Made by a program: the position numbers and the translations under genes. Below, in pieces: positions 30,601 to 37,717 of a DNA stretch of 64,000 nucleotides. The notes beneath the pieces were generated by a model. The model had not been told where the DNA came from, did no database searches, and saw nothing but the letters and a program-made list of their open reading frames with translations. Positions within the stretch are counted from its first letter, which is position 1, and each line of letters begins with the position of its first letter. The DNA comes from an uncultured Clostridia bacterium (lineage in GTDB: Bacteria > Bacillota > Clostridia > TANB77 > CAG-508): assembly GCA_948805675.1 (NCBI GenBank), contig CAQIBN010000002.1, forward strand, positions 62,001-126,000, written 5' to 3'.

Positions 30601-32633
30601 GTATATATTTTTATATACTGTTTTCCATTTTGTTCATAAGATTCATATGCCGATATTTCTACTTTATCGTTTGCTGACTCTACTTTTTTAATATTTACAT
30701 TTATTATATCTTCTGGAAGTTCAATTAAAAATATTCCATCAATCCATTTTCTTTCGAAATTACTACTTGAAGATGTTTTTATTTTTAAATTAACATTTTG
30801 AGTCTTCTGATTTGCTATTTGATATGGATTAACCTCTATTTGGCTTATAGAATATGGCATTTCATAATCTGCATGTCCTGATTTATTTATTTCTGATTTT
30901 GAACTTCCATTTTCAAATGTAATTCCTTCTGGAGCTTCTATTTCGGCTTTTAAATATGTATAAATATAAGAAAGTTTATCAAACTCTTCTTTTGTATAAT
31001 TTTTTGTTAACAACTCGTCATTTATTTCTTTAATTTGACTTACTACAAAAGTTGTATTACTTTTTGGTTCACTTGTTTCAATTTTTATAGATTTTACATT
31101 TAATTTATATGGGTTATCTTTTGAATATTCTTCCCATGTAGCTGATGTAAATGTTTCTATTAAAGACCCTGTTTCTCCATTATATAATTTTATCCATCCA
31201 TCTTTCTCTAATATTCTTGTTGCATTTTTAAAATAAACTCCAGTTGTAGTTATATAATCATACATACTTTCAAAATTACCTGAATTATTCAAAAATTCGT
31301 CTGACATATTATGATTATTTCGTTTTATTTCTTCTAATGTAATTTTTTTAACTGATTTATAATCACTTATAATAACTTCCCAATTTACAGGATATGTATT
31401 TATAATATCTTCATAAATATTTCCATTATATATATTATTTGTAATTTCCTTTGATACTTTATAATTTATTTTATTACTATCTGAAAAATTGTAAATTGGC
31501 TCTCCAACATCTGGATATACATTCCATATATTTCCTTTTGGTCTTGAATATGTTACTGTTATTATTTTTTCATCAGTTGAAACATATGGATTTTGGAACT
31601 CTTCATTTTGATTATTATATCCATAATTATACCCAACAATTGGTATGTTAAGTATTATAGAATTTACACTCATTTGTGTATATGCTTCTTCTGGATATGT
31701 TATTTTTACTGTATTTTTATTTTTTCTTGCTATTGATTTTACTATTCTTCCATTTTCATCTGTTTCTGATTTTCTTTCTATTGTTAACAAACCTTGTTGT
31801 TCATTATATCTATAATCTACTTCTCCTTCAACTACTATATTTGATGCAGAATACCCATTCAATTTTGGAATATTTACCTCCAAAACCTGTTTTTGTAGTA
31901 ATAATTCATTAGATTGTTCAGATACTTCAGCATTAAATGTTAATAGTACATTATCTTTATTTACAACATCACTAATATCATAAGATTGATAATTTTCTAA
32001 AATAGAAGTAGTTGTTTTACCATACCAATCAACTGTTAAATCAACTATTTTATTTATTGGTGTTTCATTTCCGTCATCATCTACATAAGTACCTTCTAAT
32101 ACTATACTGTTTACTTTTGAATAATTATTTACATTATTTCCTATTTTTGATTGTATCATCCCAGAAAATAGTTTCTGACTTCCATTTTGTATTTTATCTT
32201 TCAATTTTATAGTTTTTGTTTCTCCAATATAATCCCCATCAACTATATTATCATTAACAATTGCTGTTCTCCATGTAAAGTTATCTGTATTTAAAGTTAT
32301 TCTACCATTTTTTAAATAACCTCGTGTTAATACATTTAGCTCAACATATAGTATGTCTTGTTTACCAATTTCTTTACAAGTTCCTTTTAATCTTTCTGCA
32401 TAACCATCATTATTTATATCTCTTGTAAAAAACGCTGAAAACTCGACACAATTACTTTGTGTTTTTTTATCATTATCTGTTAGTTCTTCATATTTCATTG
32501 CTCTTAATGTTTCTGAGTCTATATTTTTATCTACAATATCCACTTTTTTTACTAAACTTGTGAATAATATGGCAATTGTTACTAACAATAAAACTGCTAT
32601 TATGCTAATTGTTATGATATTCTTTCTTTTCAT
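21612..32633 (-). CDS. Giant sortase-anchored surface protein (3673 aa)
   Basis: An adhesin-like wall protein. Domain order by residue, approximate: N-terminal signal/anchor helix (7-27); a long beta-rich region (to 940); four SpaA/Cna-B-like domains (950-1400, with ETKAPNGY-type and KVDSDTGMPLANAKF motifs); two blocks of GLUG repeats (1420-2120, GGIVGY plus NCYN motifs); a fifth SpaA-like domain (2230-2300); about a dozen MucBP-like modules (2320-3480, VHHYLEGT and KVIVQYKD types); a DUF11-like domain; the sorting signal NMPKTG (3637-3642), a membrane helix and a Lys/Arg tail. Some Cna-B modules probably form isopeptide bonds. No in-frame CGG occurs in the whole gene. The sortase at 14755-15465 is the nearest candidate enzyme. 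Ligand unknown. Confidence 0.9.
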   Translation of the reverse strand: MKRKNIITISIIAVLLLVTIAILFTSLVKKVDIVDKNIDSETLRAMKYEELTDNDKKTQSNCVEFSAFFTRDINNDGYAERLKGTCKEIGKQDILYVELNVLTRGYLKNGRITLNTDNFTWRTAIVNDNIVDGDYIGETKTIKLKDKIQNGSQKLFSGMIQSKIGNNVNNYSKVNSIVLEGTYVDDDGNETPINKIVDLTVDWYGKTTTSILENYQSYDISDVVNKDNVLLTFNAEVSEQSNELLLQKQVLEVNIPKLNGYSASNIVVEGEVDYRYNEQQGLLTIERKSETDENGRIVKSIARKNKNTVKITYPEEAYTQMSVNSIILNIPIVGYNYGYNNQNEEFQNPYVSTDEKIITVTYSRPKGNIWNVYPDVGEPIYNFSDSNKINYKVSKEITNNIYNGNIYEDIINTYPVNWEVIISDYKSVKKITLEEIKRNNHNMSDEFLNNSGNFESMYDYITTTGVYFKNATRILEKDGWIKLYNGETGSLIETFTSATWEEYSKDNPYKLNVKSIKIETSEPKSNTTFVVSQIKEINDELLTKNYTKEEFDKLSYIYTYLKAEIEAPEGITFENGSSKSEINKSGHADYEMPYSISQIEVNPYQIANQKTQNVNLKIKTSSSSNFERKWIDGIFLIELPEDIINVNIKKVESANDKVEISAYESYEQNGKQYIKIYTKNEEEQLYNIFINADITPNPLKPTENQVIKLYSYNKNCDNYYENTKDIYDIDTDGNKDDNVGYERASLSLIAPSGLLTTEYITNYDDLNSRTIAPNIADIEKSNEKRTATVNVSLTNNYNGTISNAVILGKIPYAGNTYVLNGDSLNSQYTANIIGRINIPEELKQYVTIYYSNIENPTKDINSQENSWKIEEDIKDWSTVKTYLIDLGSYKLQKTENRVFSYEVEVPPGLGYNSVSYSTHAIYYDLDTESGKLSTQTEPNKVGIRVVSKYNMQVTKNKNNFDEMFVPGATYKISTHMDGNEVSKTETTKADGTLKFNGLYVEQEYTFKEIYTPENYCLSKDEIRFIANIDENGQLIFNVTNGKFKQTPEVTIDKNGNYLVKTKVEDESKYTLRINKTDENGNKLEGTRFLLKGKEKNNISYKTDKNGIITITGLYLDELYELKETKSEGYYVDENAREFKIIRNENGNLEIQTEDKALKDVEIIEQEGIVQATVIANIQNEKIPKYNLQVLKVEENLQENVQSLKPLSGASFRLISEDLDTQKEYITDSNGYINIFDLYEYVEGKYITGKYILQETKAPNGYSNNAEEIKFSVTRNLDGNLKVVIENEQELTSLKSVVIEGNLVKIIVQDKPLFRLTKVDSDTGMPLANAKFVIFELDTNGKELDYAKDVNGDYVGEKNEHNQYVVTTDENGIIILPLRGGIYKIVEIGFPEGYQEKDEGEIFKIEGCEEVFEEETEESKLIESENVINYIEDLVDLSKKVNSGDTYARKTVYLGRTLDFEDDNSYKNPDDKSYGDLNEDGTIEGIKAELTDKNDGIGFTSIGGIANDSRIYFSGIFNGQGYEIRNIYINNEFNASYTGVFGKVSNGKILNLGITGNITGFKNSNITTGGIAGYIKENSLIENCYNKSVIDGYISGGIVGQLNDSIVKNCYNTKSINANGPAGGIVGSANNGEILNCYNIGDVKGYYVGSIIGVGSSKKVEDCYYLDKIKLTGNTNPNGIIGIPKTSEYMKGKAFITDLNEEKWFVAWTEDKNNINNGYPIFNKILNINSIEDLVEFSKEVNSGNTFKNIKINLSKTLDFNEDNSYKNSLDKSYGDLNGDGVVEGIKQELTDKEDGNGFTPIGIENAIFSGVFDGQGNEIRNLFINRSQNAGLFGVVSNGQIKNLGVSGNIISNTNVKYEHVVGGIASVAKNYSVINNCYNLCNINSNANIITFHNSSIVGGIVGKLQDSKISNSYNSGEIVGWYNEGANNIGGIVGYIINEYRNNPSTINNVYNTATINGSVQLGTNRLGGIVGYSSDKVNIENVYNLGDVIANINDEVENHNRGYYSHAGGIIGQCNSSSDISNSYNTGNVIGTKINNIYVGGIIGNKDDMSHGKINNCYYLDTIEIEGGTIISNGTAVSNEYMKSKEFYNILNTDDVWCYRNNNYPKLNTGIPIYITEGTNITIENTIKNFKITTEVGENIEKQRTGGTITGLYNDKYLEVNFRKFVETVKYGNNSTQEIAITPEENYYISKITINGLEKQFTPDANGNVILPIGYFENMTEDKHIVVTFVIKNNSLVIEKQDEDGKKLSGAKFEITTTDGNSIGTVTTNESGIAIMPLENGQYVIKEIQAPQHHILLTEPINVDLTTNDVNRTITVTNKKKANIIVHHYLKDGDKYTTTSVADDEILEGKPGDYYTTSPKIDIQNYVLEKDTDGEYVIPDNASGIYTQEQQVIIYYYEAKPVNLIVHHYLEGTETKLEEDVVENHNKGYNYQTHVSEKLLEDYEFVSVNGKENGILEEDTVITYYYKLKTHVITTQIQEHTENRTDKLTNEKTEIVVLGGKITGEYTEEYSQENKIQYVETVKQKLDSKITIIANPDINYRVKKIKLVSTNDSGNKTESIIYGEGKDENSEVKYTEDAEGSISLTTFNEVTENKHIIVEFEPVLGTVMVHHYLQGTGEEFGTEPVKVLSKDGNIIENETKQDYIEEDYVTKANENVAVMYKLVSTSGELNGKYIDGIIHVYYYYDYNNYEYKIEHYYENKESGKYEKDEAQTVSKIAKYQDIIQVTEKDRVLKTGYKYEYQEGSPLKITEVLDNNVIKLYYGLDNYEYTVEYYYDGIKDDTLTEKKNAKYQDKITTYTDKLKKGYALEKTENLPLIITEKTEDNIIKIYYKTQYKITTDVIEHTENYKNGEVKQNIKGGEITGEDLEPYEKVFKGEQPKNIIKMTPTMTENEEYEIVKVVIKENKEDEEGKIIDLEKLDIQEDGSIVLPVQYLADEKEGMQSSKHIEVEYRKKTKVIVKYLEEKSENVLAQEETMFGYEGENFTTNRKVIVNYMTSELNITDENKIEIQKDGVMYADTITIIYWYKKVPSGIIVRHVEKVINKTTNVETGEEKITVTGIILDEEQLPGYAGDIKETTRKEFENYISAENNEATEGINVGKDENSKIVTMMQDEIVEVVYWYEKEFKITTHVIEHEEIDKQGNVIKVKGGKISGENETPYEKVIRSNDSTKEIKITPDNGYKIKKVLINGKEIDVTNNIKEDGSLILDKFINMQEDKKIEVEFEKMPAKVIVQYKDIDTKEEIIETKKINGFVNDAYNEPRVEIDGYIKSNPEPENSNGIMTKEDIIIVYWYTKQYKIITDVKEHEEIDEQGNVIKVKGGEISGEDENPYELVSRGENSVKEIVMKPEDGYMIKNVTINGEVLEIKELLKEDKTIKLPFFEDVREDKEVIVEYEKIPAKVIIQYLEEGTQKPVSKEEIKEGYVNNKYESKEREIEYYEFVKEKYPENSEGLMTEDDIIVKYYYRKALFNFKLEKEIESIILNGQSIDVTNKNKAKLEIKYKNINETELEIGYKIKVTNTEKVEGTAIIEENIPGGFEFIQKKSSTKWKEKDGKYILQTGTIEPEKTVEYKVTLRWKPEEANEGEKINIAKITNTTNIPNYEETTKKDNEDTAIIEIKLEKTIKDIINNIKEESVNMPKTGQTRIIYISAVIIAGSCVGIIIWRKKKGKKKI

Positions 32634-32900
32634 TCTGATTTTTCATTCCTTTCATATTCTTTATAATACTAAAATAGTTTATTATTATAAAGAATCTATT
32701 TTGTCTTATTAATCGTAGCATTTCACATTTTCTTTATCAATATTAGCATTTTAATACGTTTTATATCCTCTTACGGAAACTATTTGTCCATGTTTTATTA
32801 AGTTTATATTTAAATATGATTACATTTTTTACTTTTTTGTAATATTTTTATAATAAACTTTATTTATTTTAATTGTGTATTATTATTTATTAAACAAAAA
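32634..32900. other. Upstream region of the giant surface-protein gene
   Basis: Part of the 432-bp gap between spoIIE and the surface-protein gene. AT-rich with no open frame. The only ribosome-binding-like sequence is AAAGGA 13 nt before ATG 32633. A promoter must lie here but none is convincing by eye. The terminator at 32901-32937 belongs to spoIIE; 32938-33065 holds nothing recognisable. Confidence 0.35.
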
Positions 32901-32937
32901 AATAAAAATGTTGCAATTTAATTACAACATTTTTATT
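32901..32937. terminator. Terminator downstream of spoIIE
   Basis: AATAAAAATGTTG pairs with CAACATTTTTATT; T-runs follow on both strands. It lies about 130 bp beyond the spoIIE stop. Confidence 0.7.
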
Positions 32938-33065
32938 TTTAACATTTCTTTTTAATTGTTATTCCCTAAATTTAATACCTAATTATTTTATTTAAACATT
33001 TTCCTAATATATCAAACTTTTATAATTAAATATAAAAAATTATTCTATTATTTAATAAATACAGT

Positions 33066-35566
33066 CTATTTTTTCTTTACTTTAGCAACGATAACAGTCA
33101 TATCATCTTTTTCATTTCCATAATCATTATCTCTTGCTTCATTAACAATTATATCTGCAATCTTTTGTACATCATCTGTTTGTATATCTTCTAGTAAATA
33201 TTTAAGCCATAATTCTTTATTTAAATATTCTTTATTAGAATCTAATATACCATCACTACACATAACAATTATATCTTCATCTTGTAAATCTTTATCATAT
33301 ACTTCTAAATCGATATCTTCTAGTATTCCTGTTGGTAAAGATTCTGACTTTAGAATTTTAACTTCATTTTCTCTTTTAATATATGTAGGACATGCCCCAT
33401 TTTTAATAAATTCTATATTTCCAGAATATAAATCTAATATTTCTATATCTAATGTCGCATACATATCTTGTTCATTATTTACTGATAATGTTGAATTTAT
33501 TAATTTTATTGATGTATCTTTCTGAAATCCTGATGTTAATAATCTTTCTAACATTTTTATTGCTATTTTACTACTTTTTCTTGCCTCTGGACCTGAGCCC
33601 ATTCCATCACTTAATGCAAGCAGATATTTTCCATCACCTAGTTTTGTTTGAATACTAGTATCACCAGATACAGGTGAGTTTTTCTTTTTTGCCTTTGCTA
33701 TTCCTACCTGTAAACTATAATTATCTTTAGACACATATGTAAACATACAATTTTCTTTTTTTATTCTTAAACCACATTCCTGTTTTTGTAAAATCATATT
33801 ATGATTTAGTACTTTGTATAATATTTGTGCAATTTTTTTCGAATTACACTCTGTTCCATCCACATTTTCACATATATCTGTGTATAAAGTAATATTAAAT
33901 CTACCAGTTTTTTCTTGTTTTATATTAATATCTTTTATATCTATACCTTTTTGTTTTAAAAGCATTTTTATTTTTTCTTTTTCTTCTACAAATTGCTCTT
34001 TTTGTTTTGGAGAAATTTCTTCTGCTAAATTTGATATAACCTCTGATACCCCCTCTAATTGTGTAGATACATTTTTTTTGCTTTCATCTATTTTTCTTTT
34101 CCATATAAAATTTAGATTACTTATACGATATGAATAATTTATTAATTTTATGCTTTTACCTAAATCTTTTTCTAAAACTTCATTATTTTCATCTTCACTA
34201 GACCCAATTATATAATTATTATGCATTGCAAAAATATTTAGTAAGTCCTTTTTGGTCATAATTTCCTTTTCTAACATACATTTATATATATCTTTTTGTA
34301 TCTCCTCATCATTATATATATCATCATACAAAATGTTTTGTTCTTGTCCTTCTAAACTATTTTTTAACTCATCTACAAATATCTTCCTATTATATTCTTC
34401 TTGTTTTTCTAATTCTTCATCATCAACAATAGTTACAGCTGCTTCTTTATAACTTTTGGCCATTTCTGATATTGTTTCTGATATACTATTTAATTTATAT
34501 ATTGTTTCTTTATTTTCTTCTAAACTTCTTCCTGTTGTTTCTGGTAATAATTTTTCCTTTCCAACTAAATCTTCTATCTCAATTCCAACATTTTTAGGAA
34601 TTGCAAGTAATGCTATTGATGCAATTAAAATCTCCCTAAACAAAATTATTGGTACTACATTTCCATTTGCAACATATGTTAATAAAACATTACCCAATAC
34701 AAATCCTGCAATTACTCCGTAATTTTCCAAATTTATTAAATAAACCTGCAACCATTCCTGCAATTGCATATGATGCTACCATAATTGGTTCTCCATCACT
34801 TATTATTCCTAAAACAACTCCAATTGTAATTCCTGCTCCTGCCCCTACTAATATTCCATGTTTCCATCCTAAAATTAGTACAAGTAATATACTACAGATA
34901 TTTTTTAATGAAAATCCAAATATTTGTATTGGTTCTAAGGCAAGTACTGCAATAGCAACAAGTAAACTTGCACCTATTACTTCTTCTATTGAATAAACTT
35001 TTTTATTCATATAATCTTTAATTACAGTAATTGAATTAGAAAATATTTTATAAAAAATATATATTGCAATACTAATCATAATTGAAATTAAAAAATCATA
35101 TAATAAAAATGTATTAAAAATTAATGGTATTAAAGAAACTGCTAAGCTTGAAAAAAACAAATGAGGCCCAATTCTTCTTTTTTCATTTGTTTCACTAACA
35201 AGCTTAGGTCTTATAATATAAATACTTGCAAATAAAACTAATCCTGAAAATATGTATGCAAATAACCCTTCTAACCCAGAACCTACATATGTTCCGAACT
35301 CCACATGTTATATATATAATACCTATTGGTATTCCATTACTCATTGCTGCTGCAAGTATTGCAAGTCCAAAAACAGATAAATTAATATTAGAATCTAATC
35401 TAAAATTAACCATTGATATTAGAAAACATATTATATATAAAACAACATTTTCTTTTGCAAGAATCTTATACAATACCCTTTTAATATTATCTTTTTTATC
35501 TAATTTTACATCCCTATTATCTTGACTTTGTATATCTTCAAAGTCTTTTGTTATATTTTGAAACAT
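33066..35566 (-). CDS. spoIIE: Stage II sporulation protein E, read through two +1 shifts at CGG
   Basis: The membrane-bound PP2C phosphatase that dephosphorylates SpoIIAA and so activates sigma-F in the forespore. ATG 35566 has GAGGTGG upstream. Three reading-frame pieces join at CGG 35296-35294 (after 90 codons) and CGG 34719-34717 (after 192 more). The first join restores ITCGVGTYVGSGLEGLF, the second FNKFGKLGVIAGFVLGN. The first ~290 residues hold about ten membrane helices, the middle is a coiled regulatory region, and the C-terminus is the phosphatase domain (LALSDGMGSGPEARKSS, MCSDGILDSN). Joined length is 832 aa, close to the 827 aa of B. subtilis SpoIIE. Confidence 0.95.
34717..34719 (-). 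other. CGG +1 frameshift site in spoIIE (second)
   Basis: Codon 283 of the joined frame. Context AAA TTA CGG AGT AAT. Dropping C gives TTA GGA GTA ATT GCA. The unshifted frame reads 8 more codons, then stops. Confidence 0.92.
35294..35296 (-). other. CGG +1 frameshift site in spoIIE (first)
   Basis: Codon 91. Context GGA GTT CGG AAC ATA. Dropping C gives GTT GGA ACA TAT GTA GGT, keeping the membrane segment in frame. The unshifted frame gives Arg/Cys-rich sequence and a stop about 30 codons later. Confidence 0.92.
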
Positions 35567-35575
35567 CCTTACCAC

Positions 35576-36012
35576 CTCATACTTCTAAAATTCTATGATA
35601 ATTTTAATACATCAAACATTAAATATTTGTCGCTTTTAATACATAGAATCTAAAAAGTTATTTACAACTTGTGATATATTTTTATTATTTATTTTATATT
35701 TATTATTAATAACGCAAATTATGTTTTTTATTTTATCGTAAATTAGCTAAAAATACAACATTTGCTTTAATTTTTTTATATGAAAATTCACTTAATAGTT
35801 ACCCAAAACTATTAAATATAAGTTTTTATTTAAAGTTTAATATAACAAATTTTAAATAATAACTATATATAATTCTATTTATTAATAATGTAAAAACCAA
35901 AACATTTAAAACTTATATTTCCCTAGGACATTCACATTTTTTATACTTCTTAAATATACTATTATAACATACTAATATAAATATAGAATATATTGTATAG
36001 AGGTGATAAATC
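35576..36012. other. Divergent promoter region of spoIIE and the plus-strand cluster
   Basis: 437 bp without a gene between divergent starts. A TTTGTCGC at 35626-35633, about 60 bp upstream of spoIIE, matches most of the Spo0A box (TTGTCGAA), which would fit known Spo0A control of spoIIE; this is weak, single-site evidence. A 13-bp inverted repeat (AAATATAAGTTTT at 35814-35826, AAAACTTATATTT at 35908-35920) flanks an 80-bp AT-rich stretch of unknown role. CATACTAAT at 35968-35976 is a possible -10 element for the plus-strand cluster. Confidence 0.35.
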
Positions 36013-36174
36013 GTGAATAATAATTCAAATAATATTGATATATCTAAACTTATGAATATGATTTCAAAGATGGATAAAAAGCAATTAGAAGAAGGGTTAG
36101 CAAAAGCAAGCCAAGTTTTAAATTCAAAAGATAAAGATAAAATAATTAACGAATTAACAAAAAATAATAAGTAG
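36013..36174 (+). CDS. Small conserved-type protein, 53 aa (sporulation-linked by location)
   Basis: A 53-aa frame starting at GTG with AGAGGTGATAAATC upstream. It is hydrophilic and probably helical (KLMNMISKMDKKQLEEGLAKASQ). No known domain recognised. It is the first of three tightly packed plus-strand genes divergent from spoIIE; its stop TAG overlaps the ribosome binding site of the next gene. The start-site signals and packing support it as a real gene. Confidence 0.65.
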   Translation: MNNNSNNIDISKLMNMISKMDKKQLEEGLAKASQVLNSKDKDKIINELTKNNK

Positions 36175-36182
36175 GTGATAGT

Positions 36183-36638
36183 GTGAATGAAGATATGTCT
36201 GATATGATAAAAAACTTAAGCAGTATGCTTAATGGTAAAGAAATGCCTGAAGATATAAAAAATATCATTAATAATTTTGCTTCTAATAATAGTAACCATA
36301 ATAATAGTAATTATAATAATAACTCTCAAACCAATAATCATTGTAATAATAGCCAACATAATGATGATATATCTTCAGATTCCAGAAACAATAGTTCTAA
36401 TTCTAATGAAAAATCCTCTCCAGATATTGACATAGGTATGATTTTAAAAATGAAACAAATAATGGATTCTATGAAAAGTAATAAAGATGACCCTAGGGCT
36501 AATTTACTTTTATCTTTAAAACCATATTTAAAAAATAGTAGACAAGAAAAAGTAGACCAATATATAAAACTATTTAATATGAGTAAAGTATTTGAGGTTA
36601 TTAATCCTTTAGGTGGTGATACAAAAAATGGCATATAG
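36183..36638 (+). CDS. Uncharacterised Asn-rich protein, 151 aa
   Basis: GTG start with AGGTGAT upstream. It has three parts: an N-terminal amphipathic helix (about 1-38), a low-complexity Asn/Ser/His stretch (about 40-90) and a well-formed C-terminal region with DPRANLLLSLKPYLKNSRQ and KVDQYIKLFNMSKVFEVI. I recall similar C-termini in short proteins of spore-forming Clostridia but cannot assign a function. It overlaps the next gene by 11 bp. Confidence 0.75.
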   Translation: MNEDMSDMIKNLSSMLNGKEMPEDIKNIINNFASNNSNHNNSNYNNNSQTNNHCNNSQHNDDISSDSRNNSSNSNEKSSPDIDIGMILKMKQIMDSMKSNKDDPRANLLLSLKPYLKNSRQEKVDQYIKLFNMSKVFEVINPLGGDTKNGI

Positions 36639-36957
36639 TTATCCTTATTTTTATTCTCCACCATCCAGAAGATATTCAAACTATAATTATAGATATCCAA
36701 ACTATTATGAACAAATATATAAGCCTAACACTAAAGATTCTGTAAAAAAAGAAGAGCAAAACCAATCTATATTAAATACTATTCCACAAAAAGAAGAGCG
36801 AAATCATGAAGAAGAGTCTAGGGAATGTTTTGAAATCTTTGGAATTAAACTTTTCTTTGATGATATTTTATTAATTTGTTTAATTTTCTTTTTATATAAT
36901 GAAGGTGTTAAAGACCAGTATTTATTTATATCCTTAATTTTATTGTTACTTAGCTAA
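36628..36957 (+). CDS. Uncharacterised Tyr-rich protein with C-terminal hydrophobic hairpin, 109 aa
   Basis: ATG 36628 with AGGTGGTGAT 8 nt upstream, inside the end of the previous gene. The N-terminus is Tyr/Pro/Ser-rich (YSYPYFYSPPSRRYSNYNY), then a charged linker, then two hydrophobic segments (FFDDILLICLIFFLYNEGVK and the final leucine-rich helix). This suggests a small membrane- or coat-associated spore protein; the function is inferred only from the layout and the neighbour spoIIE. Confidence 0.7.
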   Translation: MAYSYPYFYSPPSRRYSNYNYRYPNYYEQIYKPNTKDSVKKEEQNQSILNTIPQKEERNHEEESRECFEIFGIKLFFDDILLICLIFFLYNEGVKDQYLFISLILLLLS

Positions 36958-36961
36958 GTTC

Positions 36962-37001
36962 AAAAAAATGATGAAAAATATATGTTTATTCATCATTTTT
37001 T
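36962..37001. terminator. Terminator of the plus-strand three-gene cluster
   Basis: AAAAAAATGATGAA pairs with TTCATCATTTTTT, with T-run on the plus strand. It lies 5 bp after the last stop and between convergent genes. Confidence 0.75.
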
Positions 37002-37064
37002 ATTTGTATTAAATTTGTTATCTAAGAAAAGCTTCTATATTTTTTATTGTAATAATGTTTTTAT

Positions 37065-37683
37065 TTACTCTATAACTATCTCTCCATTTTCATCTACATA
37101 TGCACTTGTTTTTAAATTTCTATCTTGAACCTCTTCTTTAGACCTTTCTTTTATAATATTCGAAATTCTAATCTGAGGTGCCTCTATTGATGCTGCAGCA
37201 ATAATAGCTTCTTTATTTCCTTTCGCTCCTGCATGTGCCAATCCCCTAAGTATTCCAAGAATCACTATATTCTCTCCTGCAATAACTTCAGCCCCACCAT
37301 TTACATCACCAAGTATTACTAAACTTCCTTCATATTCAATTCTTTGTCCGAGATCTTAGTGCTCCCCTATGGAATTTTGTCTCAGAAATCGCAATTTCTT
37401 TATTAAAAGCTTTTTTTATACCATGTAAACCTAATATCTTTGGAGAATCAAAATTTACCTGTATATCTATTTTTTCTTTAATAATATTCTCTATTTCTTC
37501 TATTTCTTCATTTGATAAAACTTTACCTGTTACAAATAAAGGAAAGTCATTTTCTTTTCGTATTTTCTTTATTTCTGTTATTTTCTTTTTTATAGATTCT
37601 AAAACACTTTTTTGTGACATCTCCTCATTTATTTTCATCACTATTTCATTATTTTTTATAACTATTGATATACAACTTCTCAT
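37065..37683 (-). CDS. minC: Septum site-determining protein MinC, read through a +1 shift at CGG
   Basis: Inhibitor of FtsZ polymerisation that keeps division off the poles. The N-terminal domain covers about residues 1-100. After 111 codons CGG (37350-37348) breaks the frame in the conserved motif that opens the beta-helical C-domain. Skipping C gives LRSGQRIEYEGSLVILGDVN, then ENIVILGILRGLAHAGAKGN, both hallmarks of MinC. Joined length is 205 aa. It is the last gene of the mre operon, 34 bp after mrdA. minD, which usually follows, is not in the window; convergent genes follow instead. Confidence 0.94.
37348..37350 (-). other. CGG +1 frameshift site in minC
   Basis: Codon 112. Context AGA TCT CGG ACA AAG AAT TGA. 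Dropping C gives TCT GGA CAA AGA ATT, the RSGQ(R/K)I motif. The zero frame stops after 3 codons. Confidence 0.93.
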
Positions 37684-37717
37684 GCTCTTACATTCCCTTC
37701 GCTAATACTACTTTATT

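Noticed and set aside
22695..34996. Many plus-strand open frames opposite the giant gene and spoIIE
   Set aside because: They are Leu/Phe/Tyr-rich antisense shadows caused by AT-rich Glu/Lys/Asn-rich genes; no start signals or family motifs.
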